From the NCBI GenBank assembly GCA_964504655.1, contig CAZDFD010000018.1, positions 1-54,935 on the forward strand: a DNA stretch of 54,935 nt, read 5' to 3'. Below the pieces are notes generated by a model. The model saw only the letters and a program-made list of their open reading frames with translations, ran no database searches and was not told where the DNA came from. How positions within the stretch are numbered: the first letter of the stretch is position 1; the number at the start of each line of letters is the position of its first letter. A program made the position numbers and the translations under genes. The DNA comes from JANXAZ01 sp964504655 (GTDB taxonomy: Bacteria; Pseudomonadota; Alphaproteobacteria; Geminicoccales; Geminicoccaceae). Below, piece by piece: positions 1 to 8,220 of the stretch.

Positions 1-839
1 ACGACCTGACCCAGGTCCGGCTCGGGAGGCGCGCCCAGGCCGAGGCGGCCGGAGCCGCCGAAGGTCACGGTCTCGCGGCGGACGAGGAGCGGCTCGCCGC
101 CGTCCGGGACCAGGAAGGTGCCGTTGGTCGAGCAGTCCTCGAGGCCGAAGCGGTCGCCCAGATGGGTGACGATCGCGTGCCGGCGCGAGCAGACCGCGGC
201 CGCCACCACGAGATCGGAGCCCGGGTCGCGGCCGAGCACGGCGCGCCCGCCGCGCACCAGGGCCAGCTCGCGGGGGCCGTGGCGGAGCAGGAGGCGGAGC
301 GCCGGCGCGGCTGCCGTGGCGGGACGCCCGAGGAGCGTGCCCTTGGCCGCGGCCGGGGGCTCGATCCGCCAGAGCGGCACCGGCGCCGAGCGGCCCTTGA
401 CCAGGAGCTCGGCCAAAGGCCTGGCACGTGCCCGCAAGGGCGCCGGGAGCGCCAGGACGAAGGCCTCGGAGGCCAGGATCTCGCCCGGCCGGGCGCGCGC
501 CTCGATCCGCGCCGCGAGGTTGACGGCATCCCCGAACACGTCGTCGGAGCCGGCCACCAAGGGCCCCAGATGGATCGCCGCACGGATCCCGGCCGCGGGC
601 GGCTCGGCCAAGGCCAGCGCCCGCTCGGCGGCGGCGAGGCAGGCCGTGGGCTCGGTGAAGGTGGCGAGCACGCCGTCGCCCAAGGACTTGACCACCCGCC
701 CGCCCTCGCCCGCCACGACCGCCCGCAGCCGGTCCAACAGGCGCTGCACGAAGGCCGCCGCGGCGCGGTCGCCGAGCCGCTCGAACAGGGGCACGCTGTC
801 GGCCAGATCGACGAACAGGATCGCCCGCTCGACGCTCAC
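1..839 (-). CDS. Class III adenylate/guanylate cyclase with C-terminal FHA domain (partial, runs off window)
   Basis: Predicted to make a cyclic nucleotide and to bind phosphothreonine partners. Seen: a GTG start whose GTGA overlaps the stop of the HEAT-repeat gene; an N-terminal class III cyclase fold (about residues 4-165) with metal aspartates in LFVDLADS and LGDGVLATF and the transition-state pair in FGDAVNLAARIE; then an FHA domain (about 185-275) with GRDPGSDLVV, SRRHAIV and STNGTFL. About 280 residues are visible without a stop before the window edge, so the C-terminus is unknown. No signal peptide is seen, so it should be cytoplasmic. FHA proteins are known regulators of type VI secretion; the coupling to vgrG and TIGR02270-type genes suggests this cyclase senses or tunes the secretion module (inference). 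Whether the product is cAMP or cGMP cannot be told. Confidence 0.85.
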   Translation of the reverse strand, partial: MSVERAILFVDLADSVPLFERLGDRAAAAFVQRLLDRLRAVVAGEGGRVVKSLGDGVLATFTEPTACLAAAERALALAEPPAAGIRAAIHLGPLVAGSDDVFGDAVNLAARIEARARPGEILASEAFVLALPAPLRARARPLAELLVKGRSAPVPLWRIEPPAAAKGTLLGRPATAAAPALRLLLRHGPRELALVRGGRAVLGRDPGSDLVVAAAVCSRRHAIVTHLGDRFGLEDCSTNGTFLVPDGGEPLLVRRETVTFGGSGRLGLGAPPEPDLGQV

Positions 840-2098
840 CCGGCCGGCTCCCGGACCGCCCGCCGGGTGCGGCGGACCAGCCGCGCCCGCCAGGAGCGCA
901 GGGGTGTGGCGGGCTCGAGCAGGGCCAGCTCGAGCGCGGCGGCGCGGCGCTGGCGCTGGAAGCCCAGGGTCCAGGCCCGCTCGCAGGCATCGGCGTCGAC
1001 CGGCCGGCCGAGCAGGTGGCGGGTGCCGCGCGCGAAGCGGCCGCCCTCCCGCGCCCACCAGGCCTCGACCCTCTCCCGGTCGGGCCAGGGCAGGTGCTCG
1101 TCCGGGTCGAGGGCCACGTCCTCCTCGGCGGGCGAGTCGCTCGGCCCGGCCGGCGCGTCCTCGGGCGGCGGCCGATCGAGATCCTCGAAGGCGAGGTCGA
1201 CGCCCGTGATCAGCGCCAAGGCCTCGCCCGCGAGGCGGGCCAGGGCCGGCTCGTCCATGCGGGCGAGGAGCCAGGGTACCACCACGGGATCGCCGAGCGC
1301 GCCGAGCGCCCGGATCACCCGGCGGGCTTGGTGGGGCTCGCCGTTGAGCGCCCGGATCCAGGCCGCGGCCTCGGCCACGGGCATCGCCCGGACCGCGAGG
1401 TCGAGCGCCGGCCAGCCGTCCGGCTCGGCGGTCCGGGCGAGCGCCGCGAGGGCCTCGAGGGCGGCACCGCGCCCGCCCAGGCGTACCGCCGCGACGGCGC
1501 GCGGGAGGCGGACCTCCGGATCGGGGTCGTCGAGCCCGGCCTCGAGCGCGCGGCGCAGGTCCTGGCGGCCGAGCTCGCCCGCAAGACGCGCCGCACGGGC
1601 GCGCACGAGCGGGTCCGGATCGTCCAACAGCGCCCGCAGGCGGCCGCCCGGGTCGACCCGGTGCAGCGAGCAGGCGGTGAGCCCGAGCCACCGCTCGAGC
1701 GGCTCGGCCGAGCCCAGCCAGGGGCCGACCAGGCCCTGCAGGCCGTGCGGCTCGATCCAGCCGAGCGCACCGGCGAGACCGCGCCGGGTGGCGGGTGCGA
1801 CCGCGGCGAGCTCGAGCAGGGCCGCGAGGCGGTCGCCGGCGCGCGCCTCGAGCAGGAGGAGGGCCAGGACGAAGGCCTCGCCCGGCTCGGGGTGGCGGTC
1901 GAGCTGGGCCTGGGCGAGCTCGAGGCCGGTGGCGCCGGCCTCGGCGAGGCCGTCCAGATGCGCCTCGAGCCGCTCCTCGAGGCGGAGGAGGTGGCGGGTG
2001 GCGTAGTGCGGCCGGTCGACCGCCAGATCGCGCAGGTGCCAGAGGAAGGCCGCCTCCTCGGCGTGCTGCGCCACGATGTCGAGGACGAGGGCCGCCAT
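836..2098 (-). CDS. TIGR02270-type HEAT-repeat protein associated with type VI secretion loci
   Basis: A 420-residue protein. The N-terminus (VVxQHAEEAAFLW-like, here IVAQHAEEAAFLWHL) and the following HYATRHLLRLEERLEAHLDGL segment match the TIGR02270 family as I know it. The middle (about 100-290) is built of alpha-helical HEAT-like units with DDPDPLVRARAARLAGELG and DDPDPEVRLPRAVAAVRLG, typical of scaffolding proteins. The C-terminus is acidic and proline-rich, followed by a helical tail. The ATG start overlaps the stop of the DUF6484-like gene by one base (TGATG), and its own stop overlaps the cyclase start (GTGA), so it is translated as part of the vgrG operon. No catalytic motif and no signal peptide are seen. 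Function unknown; family members travel with VgrG and DUF6484 genes. Confidence 0.8.
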   Translation of the reverse strand: MAALVLDIVAQHAEEAAFLWHLRDLAVDRPHYATRHLLRLEERLEAHLDGLAEAGATGLELAQAQLDRHPEPGEAFVLALLLLEARAGDRLAALLELAAVAPATRRGLAGALGWIEPHGLQGLVGPWLGSAEPLERWLGLTACSLHRVDPGGRLRALLDDPDPLVRARAARLAGELGRQDLRRALEAGLDDPDPEVRLPRAVAAVRLGGRGAALEALAALARTAEPDGWPALDLAVRAMPVAEAAAWIRALNGEPHQARRVIRALGALGDPVVVPWLLARMDEPALARLAGEALALITGVDLAFEDLDRPPPEDAPAGPSDSPAEEDVALDPDEHLPWPDRERVEAWWAREGGRFARGTRHLLGRPVDADACERAWTLGFQRQRRAAALELALLEPATPLRSWRARLVRRTRRAVREPAG

Positions 2099-2523
2099 CA
2101 GTTGAGCTGGACCGAGCCGCCCTTGATCCTGTTGACGCCCGAGGAGCGGCTGGAGACGTAGGCGCCGCGGATCAGCACCTTGCCGGCGCGGGTTAGCGTG
2201 ATCGAGGCCTTGCCGCAGCGCAGCTCGATCTCGCGCGCGGCCTCGAGCACGACCCGCTCGCCGTCGAGCCGGGCCTCGGGCGGCACCGGGCGGGCGGCGG
2301 GCGGCTCGAGCAGCCGGCCGATCACGATCGGGCGTGCCGGATCGCCCGCCTCGAACAGCACCGCGACCGCGCAGCCCAGATCGGCGGCCGCGAGCGGCGC
2401 CGTGCTGCGCGCCGCAAGCGGCCGGTCGCCGTCGACCGCGGGCAGGAGCACGAGTGGCGCACCCTCCGCCGTGAAGCCCTCGAGCCGGCCGATCGCCACG
2501 CCCTCGAGCCGCGTCCTGGTCCT
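2098..2523 (-). CDS. DUF6484-domain protein (5' end lost in gap)
   Basis: Frame open from the gap edge to a TGA; about 141 codons visible. The pattern IGRLEGFTAEGAPLV, then ARSTAPLAAADLGCAVAVLFEAGDPARPIVIGRL, is the typical DUF6484 organisation, a beta-rich domain found in genes next to vgrG in type VI loci. A GTG at position 2499 (VAIGRLEG) could serve as a start, but the upstream codons stay open into the gap, so the true start is probably inside the missing sequence. It is followed with one-base overlap by the HEAT-repeat gene. It may cap or adapt the VgrG spike or mark a cargo (inference from context). Confidence 0.7.
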   Translation of the reverse strand, partial: RTRTRLEGVAIGRLEGFTAEGAPLVLLPAVDGDRPLAARSTAPLAAADLGCAVAVLFEAGDPARPIVIGRLLEPPAARPVPPEARLDGERVVLEAAREIELRCGKASITLTRAGKVLIRGAYVSSRSSGVNRIKGGSVQLN

Positions 2524-2623
2524 NNNNNNNNNNNNNNNNNNNNNNNNNNNNNNNNNNNNNNNNNNNNNNNNNNNNNNNNNNNNNNNNNNNNNNNNNNNNN
2601 NNNNNNNNNNNNNNNNNNNNNNN
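2524..2623. other. Assembly gap of 100 N between vgrG and the DUF6484 gene
   Basis: Exactly 100 N, a conventional placeholder rather than a measured distance. The 3' end of vgrG and the 5' end of the DUF6484-like gene lie here, possibly with an effector gene. VgrG C-terminal repeats may have broken the assembly. Confidence 0.99.
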
Positions 2624-4294
2624 GCCGTCGACGCTCACCGTCTCGTTGCCGCCGACCTTGCGCGAGCGGTCGTTGCCCACCTCGAGACTCTCGTCGTGGC
2701 CGACCTTCTCCTTGCGGTCGTGGCCGATCTCGATCGTCTCGTCGTGCTTGACGAGCTCGGTCTTGTCGTTCTCGACGACGATGTCCTCGTCCTTCTGGGC
2801 GTGCAGCCAGACCTGCTCGGCACCCTTCTTGTCCTCGAAGCGCAGCTCGTTCGAGCCGCCGCCGCCCTTCGAGCTGTCGCTCTTGATGCCCGACTGGGTG
2901 GCGTTGCCGGGCAGGCCCCAGGGCGGCATGGCGAGCGCGTTGTAGACCCGGCCGGTGACGAGCGGCGCGTCGGGATTGCCCTCGAGGAAGTCGACGATCA
3001 CCTCCTGGCCGATGCGCGGCACGTGCATCGCACCCCAGCCCGCCCCGGCCCAGGCTTGGCTCACCCTGAGCCAGCAGGAGCTGGTCGCGTCGCGGCGGCC
3101 GGAGCGGTCCCAGTGGAACCGCACCTTGACCCGGCCGTACTTGTCGCAGTGGATCTCCTCGCCCGAGGGGCCGGTCACGATCGCGGTCTGCGGGCCGTGC
3201 ACGAAGGGCCGGGCGGTGCGCCGCGGCGGCCGGTAGGGGACCTCGAGGTCCTGCACCTCGAAGCGGCAGCGGAACGGCTCGGCCTCCGGAGCGTCGGTGG
3301 CGCTGCGGTAGCGCTCGGAGGCGAGCTCGATCTCGGTCGCGACGACCAGCCAGGCGCGGTTCTCGCTCGCCCGCGGATAGCCCTCGAGGGTGAAGCGGGC
3401 GCCGCAGGCGAGGCCACTGGCATTGCCGGTGCCGAAGGCGCGGGCGTGGCCGGCGAGCTCCTCCTCGAGGCGCAGGCGGACGATCGCGTCGCCGGCCGAA
3501 AGCTCGCGGTAGCCGCCCGGATAGTCGTAGATCTCGGCCTCGGCCAACGCGTGCGGGCGCGGGTCGGCGTCGCTCGCCAGGAGATCGGTGCGCGGCTTCT
3601 CGAAGTCGAAGTCCTCGAGCGCCGCCTTGCCGGAGCGGACCTCGGCCGCGGCCTGCCAGTCGTCGACATGGTCGCGCTCGCGGCGCGCCCGCTCGCGCGG
3701 CGGGAAGTAGGGGATCCGCTCGTAGCCCGGCACGGCGGCGCACGGCCCCGGCCCGTCGACCAGCACGAGCGTGTGGCCGCCCTCGCGGTGCCGGAAGAAG
3801 AAGGTGATGCCCTCGTCCTCGGCCAGCCGCGACACGAAGTCGAGGTCGCTCTCGCGGTACTGCACGCAGTACTCGCGCGGCCGGTAGCTGCCCTCGAGCG
3901 CCAGCTCGAAGTCGGCGACCGGCCAGGTCTCCAGCACCGCGCGGAGGATCGCGGGCGTGTCCTGCTCCTGGAAGATGCGGCAGTCGCGCCGGCGGCCGAG
4001 GAACCAGAGCCAGGGCACGAGCACGAGCCCGTAGCGGCCGTGGTCGCCGTCGCCGCCGCGGTACTCGGCGCGGGCCACGAGCCCGTGCAGGTGGCGGGTG
4101 CTGCCGTCGCTGCGGCCGAGCGTGACCGTGACCCCGGTGCCGAGCATGTCGACGATCGGCAGGTCGTTGCGCTCGGACAGCGCCTCGAGCTCGTAGCGGA
4201 ACGGCCGGCCGAGCTCCTCGCGGCCGACCAGGCGATGGAACAGGAGCGGCCCCGGCGCGGCCTCGGCGCGCAGCTCGACGGTGCGCAGGCTCAC
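2624..4294 (-). CDS. vgrG: Type VI secretion tip protein VgrG/TssI (3' end lost in gap)
   Basis: Trimeric spike protein at the tip of the type VI secretion tube. The 557 visible residues contain the gp27-like base (start LRTVELRAEAAPGPLLFHRLVG; LARAEYRGGDGDHGRYGLVLVPWLWFLGRRRDCRIFQ), then the OB-fold gp5-like domain (YGRVKVRFHWDR, SCWLRVSQAWAGAGWG, VPRIGQEVIVDFLEGNPDAPLVTGRVYN) and the start of the beta-helical needle (repeats of the kind ETIEIGHDRKEKVGHD). The sequence enters the gap within this repeat region, so an effector extension cannot be excluded. The GTG start overlaps the stop of the caspase gene (GTGA). No other tss genes are in the window, so this is an orphan vgrG island or the edge of a larger locus. 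Confidence 0.93.
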
Positions 4295-7128
4295 GCCGCC
4301 GGCTCCAGGAGCGCGCCCAGCACCTCCGCGGGCGGCGCGTCGGCCGGCAGCGGCGGGACCCGGCTGCGGGCGAAGGCGGCGATCGCGGCCTTGGTCCTGG
4401 GCCCGAGGCGGCCGTCGCGGCCGCCCGGATCGACGCCGCGTGCCGCGAGCTCCTCCTGGATCGCGCGCACGATCGCGGTCGGCGGCAGGCGGGCGAGCTC
4501 GGCGCGCGCCGCCGCCTGCGCCTCCTCGTGGTAGGCCAGGGTGATGCCGCTCGCGAGCGCCATCGGCAGCCGCTCGAGGCGGGCCGTGGCGGCGCGCGCC
4601 AGGAGCCGGGCGGCGGCGACCTCGTCCCTCGGGCCGGCGGCGCCGGCGAGCTGCAGGCGGGCGAGCTGCACGTGACCCCAGAGATTGCCGCGCTCGGCGG
4701 CGGCGGCGAGCCAGTAGGCGGCCTGCTCGGGGTCGGGCGGCAGGCCCGGCCCGCCCTCGCGCAGGAGCCGGCCGAGATTGACGAAGGCGTTGGGCTGGCC
4801 GGCCTCGGCGGCGCGCGCGTACCAGGCGACGGCGGTCGGAAGATCGCGGGCGACGCCTTTGCCGGTCTCGTGCAGCCAGCCCAGATTGTTGTAGCCGAAG
4901 ATGTCGCCGGCCTCGGCCGAGGCGGTGAACAGCTCCCTGGCGCGGGCGGTCGCACCCTCCTGCAGGAGCAGGTTGCCCAGATTGTTGTAGGCGAAGGTGT
5001 GGCCGGCGGCGGCCGCCCGCTCGAGCCAGTCGACCGCGCGGTCGCGGTCCTTGGGCACCGCCACGCCGCGCAGATGCAGCCGGCCGAGCTCGTTCATCGC
5101 ACCCGGGTTGCCCTCCCTGGCCGCCGATTCGAGCAAGGCCACGCCGCGCGCGGGATCGGCCGCCACACCGCGGCCCTCGACCAGGAGCGAGCCCAAGAGC
5201 CAGCGCGAGGCCAGGTGGCCCCGGGCCTCTGCCGTCTCGAGCTCGGCCACCCCCTCGGCGTAGCGGCCGGCGAGCACGAGGGCGCGGCCGAGCTGGCCGC
5301 GCAGCCGGGCGATCCCGGGATGGGCTTCGACCGCCGCGCGGCAGGCCGCGATCGCCGGCTCGGGCTGGACCTCGTTCGGGTAGCGCCCGAGCGCCACGCC
5401 CTGGGTGTCGAAGCGGGCGCCGGCCTCGAGGTCGCAGGGATGCGTGGCGATCGTGAGCTCGAGGCGCAGCAGCGGAGCGCCGTCCGGCCCGATGAGGCTC
5501 GCCGTCTCCACCCGGTCGCGGGCGTAGGCGTGCGGTGCGAAGGCGAGTGCGGCGGCCGCCACGGGCTCGCGGCCGAGCTCGACGGTGCGGCCGTCGGCCA
5601 GCGTGGCCAGGATCCGGCCGGCCTCGAGCGGCTCGGCGAGCGCCACGGGCCCGGCCGGCGCCGGCAGCGGCCGCGGGCCGGTGCCCAGATGGACGGTGAG
5701 CGCCACGGGCGCCGGGGTCGCCGCGGCCGCGGGCGGGGATGCGGGCGTCGGGGCCGCGGGTGGCGTGCCGGTCGGGGTCGGGGAGGCCGGGGCCGGGCCG
5801 GCCGGGCTCGGCTCGGCCGGACCGGCGAGCGCCAGGCGAGCCTCCTCGGCGCGGGCGCTCGTGGGGAACAGCGCCAGGAAGCGCTCGAGGAGGCCCTCCA
5901 CGCGGGCCCGCTCGACCAGCGGCCAGAGGATCAGGTCGGGGGACGGGCCGGCGGCGGCCGGCGCGGGGCCGGCGGGCGGTGACGGGGCGGGCGGGGCCGG
6001 GGTGGCGGGCCCGGTCGCCGGGCGGAAGCCGCGGGCGCGCCGCTCGACCGCGGGGGCGCTGCCGTGCAGCGCCGCGTAGGCCTCGCGGGCGAGCGGCTCG
6101 GCCGGCGTGCCGGCCAGGAGCACGAGGCGCTGGCGGTCGGCGAAGGCGGCGCCCAGCGGCTCGGGCGCCGGCCGGGCGCGGACGAGCCGGGCGCGGTCCT
6201 CGGCGAGCTCGCTCCGGGCGAGGCGGCCCGGGGTGCTCGTGGGCTCGGCCCGGGCGAGCTCGGCGAGGCCGGCGGCGCGCCGCCAGGGGTCGGCCTCGGC
6301 GAGGGCCGCATTGAGCCGGCGCAGCGGGTCCGGGGCGCTCGGGTCGGGCGGCACGAGGAACAGCTCGCGGGTGAGCGATTCCTCGCTCCAGGGCTGCTGC
6401 AGCCCCGCGGTCATCGCCATCACCTGCTCGCGCACGCGGCGGAACAGGATCGAGATCTCGAGCCCGGGCTGCTCGACGAGGCTCGCGAAGGCCCGTGCGA
6501 ACGGGCCGTTGCCGCCCGGCGGGCCGTCGAAGGCGACCTGGCCCGGGGCGGTGGCGTAGGCGATGAACAGGCCCGTGGGCGCGCCGGTGCGGGCGAGGCC
6601 GCGGCTCGTCCCCACACTGCGCGCGGCACCCACCGGTGCCGCCCCGGGCAGCGCCCCCAGGGGATTGTCGCGGCAGGCGTCGAGCACCACGATGCCGACC
6701 TCGGGGCCGGCCTCGCGGAGCTCGGCCAGGAGCCGGTCGAGCGCCAGGCCCTCGCGCGCGAGGTCGTCGCGGCTCGTGACCCTGGCCGAGGTCGGCAGGA
6801 GCCAGTTGACCCCGTCGACCTGCACGCCGTGGCCGGCGAAGTAGAGGAGCGCCGCCTCGCTGCCGCGCGCCGCGGCCAGGTGGTCGCGGACCGCGCGGGC
6901 GGCGGCGGCGCGGTCCAGGTCGAGTGCGAGCGTGACGGTGAAGCCGACCCGCTGCAGCCGCTCGGCCACGAGCCGCGCGTCGGCCGCGGCGTTCGGCAGG
7001 TCGGGGAGCCCGGCATAGTCCTGGTTGCCGAGCACCAGCGCGACGCGCCCGGCAGCCGCCGCCGCGGGGGCCGCGGCGAGCGCAAGCCAGAGGCCCAGGA
7101 GGAGCCGCCGGAGCGGCCGGCGCGCCAC
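4291..7128 (-). CDS. Secreted caspase-like (C14) peptidase with Sel1 repeats and peptidoglycan-binding-like C-terminus
   Basis: A 945-residue protein from a GTG 14 bases after the upstream stop; the start was chosen because the next residues form a signal peptide (RRPLRRLLLGLWLALAAAPAAAAA). The caspase domain spans about residues 27-260, with the catalytic dyad His100 in LLYFAGHG and Cys152 in VVLDACRDNP. A Pro/Ala linker region (about 460-590) contains a short helical LERFLALFPTSARAEEA unit. Five or so Sel1/TPR-like repeats follow (about 650-860; for example NELGRLHLRGVAVPKDRDRAV, NNLGWLHETGKGVARD). The last 50 residues resemble a PG_binding_1 fold (IQEELAARGVDP ... GRLGPRTKAAIAAF). Likely periplasmic. 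Its stop overlaps the vgrG start, an unusual pairing. A paralogue lies at 8221-9954. Substrate unknown. Confidence 0.82.
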   Translation of the reverse strand: MARRPLRRLLLGLWLALAAAPAAAAAGRVALVLGNQDYAGLPDLPNAAADARLVAERLQRVGFTVTLALDLDRAAAARAVRDHLAAARGSEAALLYFAGHGVQVDGVNWLLPTSARVTSRDDLAREGLALDRLLAELREAGPEVGIVVLDACRDNPLGALPGAAPVGAARSVGTSRGLARTGAPTGLFIAYATAPGQVAFDGPPGGNGPFARAFASLVEQPGLEISILFRRVREQVMAMTAGLQQPWSEESLTRELFLVPPDPSAPDPLRRLNAALAEADPWRRAAGLAELARAEPTSTPGRLARSELAEDRARLVRARPAPEPLGAAFADRQRLVLLAGTPAEPLAREAYAALHGSAPAVERRARGFRPATGPATPAPPAPSPPAGPAPAAAGPSPDLILWPLVERARVEGLLERFLALFPTSARAEEARLALAGPAEPSPAGPAPASPTPTGTPPAAPTPASPPAAAATPAPVALTVHLGTGPRPLPAPAGPVALAEPLEAGRILATLADGRTVELGREPVAAAALAFAPHAYARDRVETASLIGPDGAPLLRLELTIATHPCDLEAGARFDTQGVALGRYPNEVQPEPAIAACRAAVEAHPGIARLRGQLGRALVLAGRYAEGVAELETAEARGHLASRWLLGSLLVEGRGVAADPARGVALLESAAREGNPGAMNELGRLHLRGVAVPKDRDRAVDWLERAAAAGHTFAYNNLGNLLLQEGATARARELFTASAEAGDIFGYNNLGWLHETGKGVARDLPTAVAWYARAAEAGQPNAFVNLGRLLREGGPGLPPDPEQAAYWLAAAAERGNLWGHVQLARLQLAGAAGPRDEVAAARLLARAATARLERLPMALASGITLAYHEEAQAAARAELARLPPTAIVRAIQEELAARGVDPGGRDGRLGPRTKAAIAAFARSRVPPLPADAPPAEVLGALLEPAA

Positions 7129-7141
7129 GGCCGGGGCCGCG

Positions 7142-7651
7142 CTACCAGCCGCTGCCGCCACCCCCGCCGCCACCGCCACCCCCGCCACCCCCGCCGCCAC
7201 CGCGCTCGGTCGGCTCGGGGGCCACGAAGATGCCGAGATAGCGCTTGGGCGCGGCCGGGGTCTCGGCCTTGGCCGGCTCGACCTTGGCGGGCGGCGGGGC
7301 CTTGGCCGCCGGGCTCTGGGCTGCCGGGGCCGCGGGCGGTGGGGTCGGCTCGGGGCGGACCACGGGCGGCACCGCGCGCGGCCCGCCGAGCGCCGCGACG
7401 GCGCCGATCTCGGCCAGCACCTCGTCCGGGCCGACCGCGAGCCGGCCCCAGGTGAGATCGGTCGAGGCACGGGCGCGGACGGCCGCGGAATCGCTCCGCT
7501 CGGCGACCATCCGCACGATCGCCCGCGACACCTCGCGCTCGCCGGCGCGATTCTCGGGGGCGGCGCGGACCAGGTCGAGGACGCCCTCGGCGGCGGCCGG
7601 GGCCGTGGTCAGGAGGAGCAGGGCGGCCAGGGTCGGGAGGCGTCGGGACAT
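7142..7651 (-). CDS. Exported protein with polyglycine C-terminus, function unknown
   Basis: A 169-residue protein beginning MSRRLPTLAALLLLTTAPAA, a clear signal peptide. The body has one short helical region (VLDLVRAAPENRAGEREVSRAIVRMVAERSD), then a Pro/Ala/Lys-rich linker. It ends in about 16 consecutive glycines followed by SGW. I do not recognise a family. It sits between the lipoprotein gene and the long caspase gene on the same strand with short spacers, so it is probably part of the same envelope operon. The glycine tract is encoded by mixed GGC/GGG/GGT codons, so it is not simply a slippage-prone mononucleotide run. Confidence 0.6.
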   Translation of the reverse strand: MSRRLPTLAALLLLTTAPAAAEGVLDLVRAAPENRAGEREVSRAIVRMVAERSDSAAVRARASTDLTWGRLAVGPDEVLAEIGAVAALGGPRAVPPVVRPEPTPPPAAPAAQSPAAKAPPPAKVEPAKAETPAAPKRYLGIFVAPEPTERGGGGGGGGGGGGGGGGSGW

Positions 7652-7670
7652 CGGATCCTCCGGGGTGGGC

Positions 7671-8105
7671 TCAGCGGCCCGTGCAGGTGGCGAGCGCGCC
7701 GCGCACGCCCGTGGCGAGCCGCTCGGCGTCGGCCTCGGGCACCGTGCAGCTGCCGACGCTGGTCATCCGGTCGAGGGTCGCGAGGTCGACCGTCTCGGCC
7801 ATCTCGCGGGCCGGCACTACGCCGCCGTAGCGGCGGTCGAGCCCCTCGAGCACGGCGAAGCGCAGCACCGCGAAGTCGCGGTCGTCGCGCACCAGGTTGC
7901 AGCGCGCGGCGAGGCCGAGCGTGACGCCGCAGCGCCGGCCCGCGACCAGCGCCTCGGCGCGGGTCGGGGGTGGCGCGGGCGCGGTCGCCGCGATCGGCTG
8001 CGCCGGCGGGGCGGCGGCCGAGCCGCCGGCCCAGCCCGGCAGGGCGACGTCGGCGCAGCCGGCGAGAAGCAGCGGCAGGACCAGGGCCACGGGACGCAGG
8101 CGCAT
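7671..8105 (-). CDS. Predicted lipoprotein, function unknown
   Basis: 144 residues with a lipobox: MRLRPVALVLPLLLAGC, where the Cys would be acylated. A Pro/Ala linker leads to a small domain with Cys in GRRCGV, AARCNLV, VGSCTV and ATCTGR, which could form two disulphides. No recognised family. It lies upstream of the polyglycine protein on the same strand (19-base spacer) in the block containing both caspase genes; it may anchor or regulate them in the outer membrane (inference). Confidence 0.65.
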   Translation of the reverse strand: MRLRPVALVLPLLLAGCADVALPGWAGGSAAAPPAQPIAATAPAPPPTRAEALVAGRRCGVTLGLAARCNLVRDDRDFAVLRFAVLEGLDRRYGGVVPAREMAETVDLATLDRMTSVGSCTVPEADAERLATGVRGALATCTGR

Positions 8106-8220
8106 CGCCGCCTCCGCTCGGGTTCACGCCGCGAGCCTAAGGGACCGCGGCCGGGCCGCGGTGACGCCCGTCACACTAGTCCCCGCCGCTCGGCGCAGGC
8201 AAGGCGCGGCCACGGTCGGC

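Noticed and set aside
836..4294. One continuous 1152-residue frame from VgrG to the HEAT-repeat protein
   Set aside because: It is an artefact of reading through 100 N; the gap length is nominal and the stretch after it is a shadow of the DUF6484 frame.
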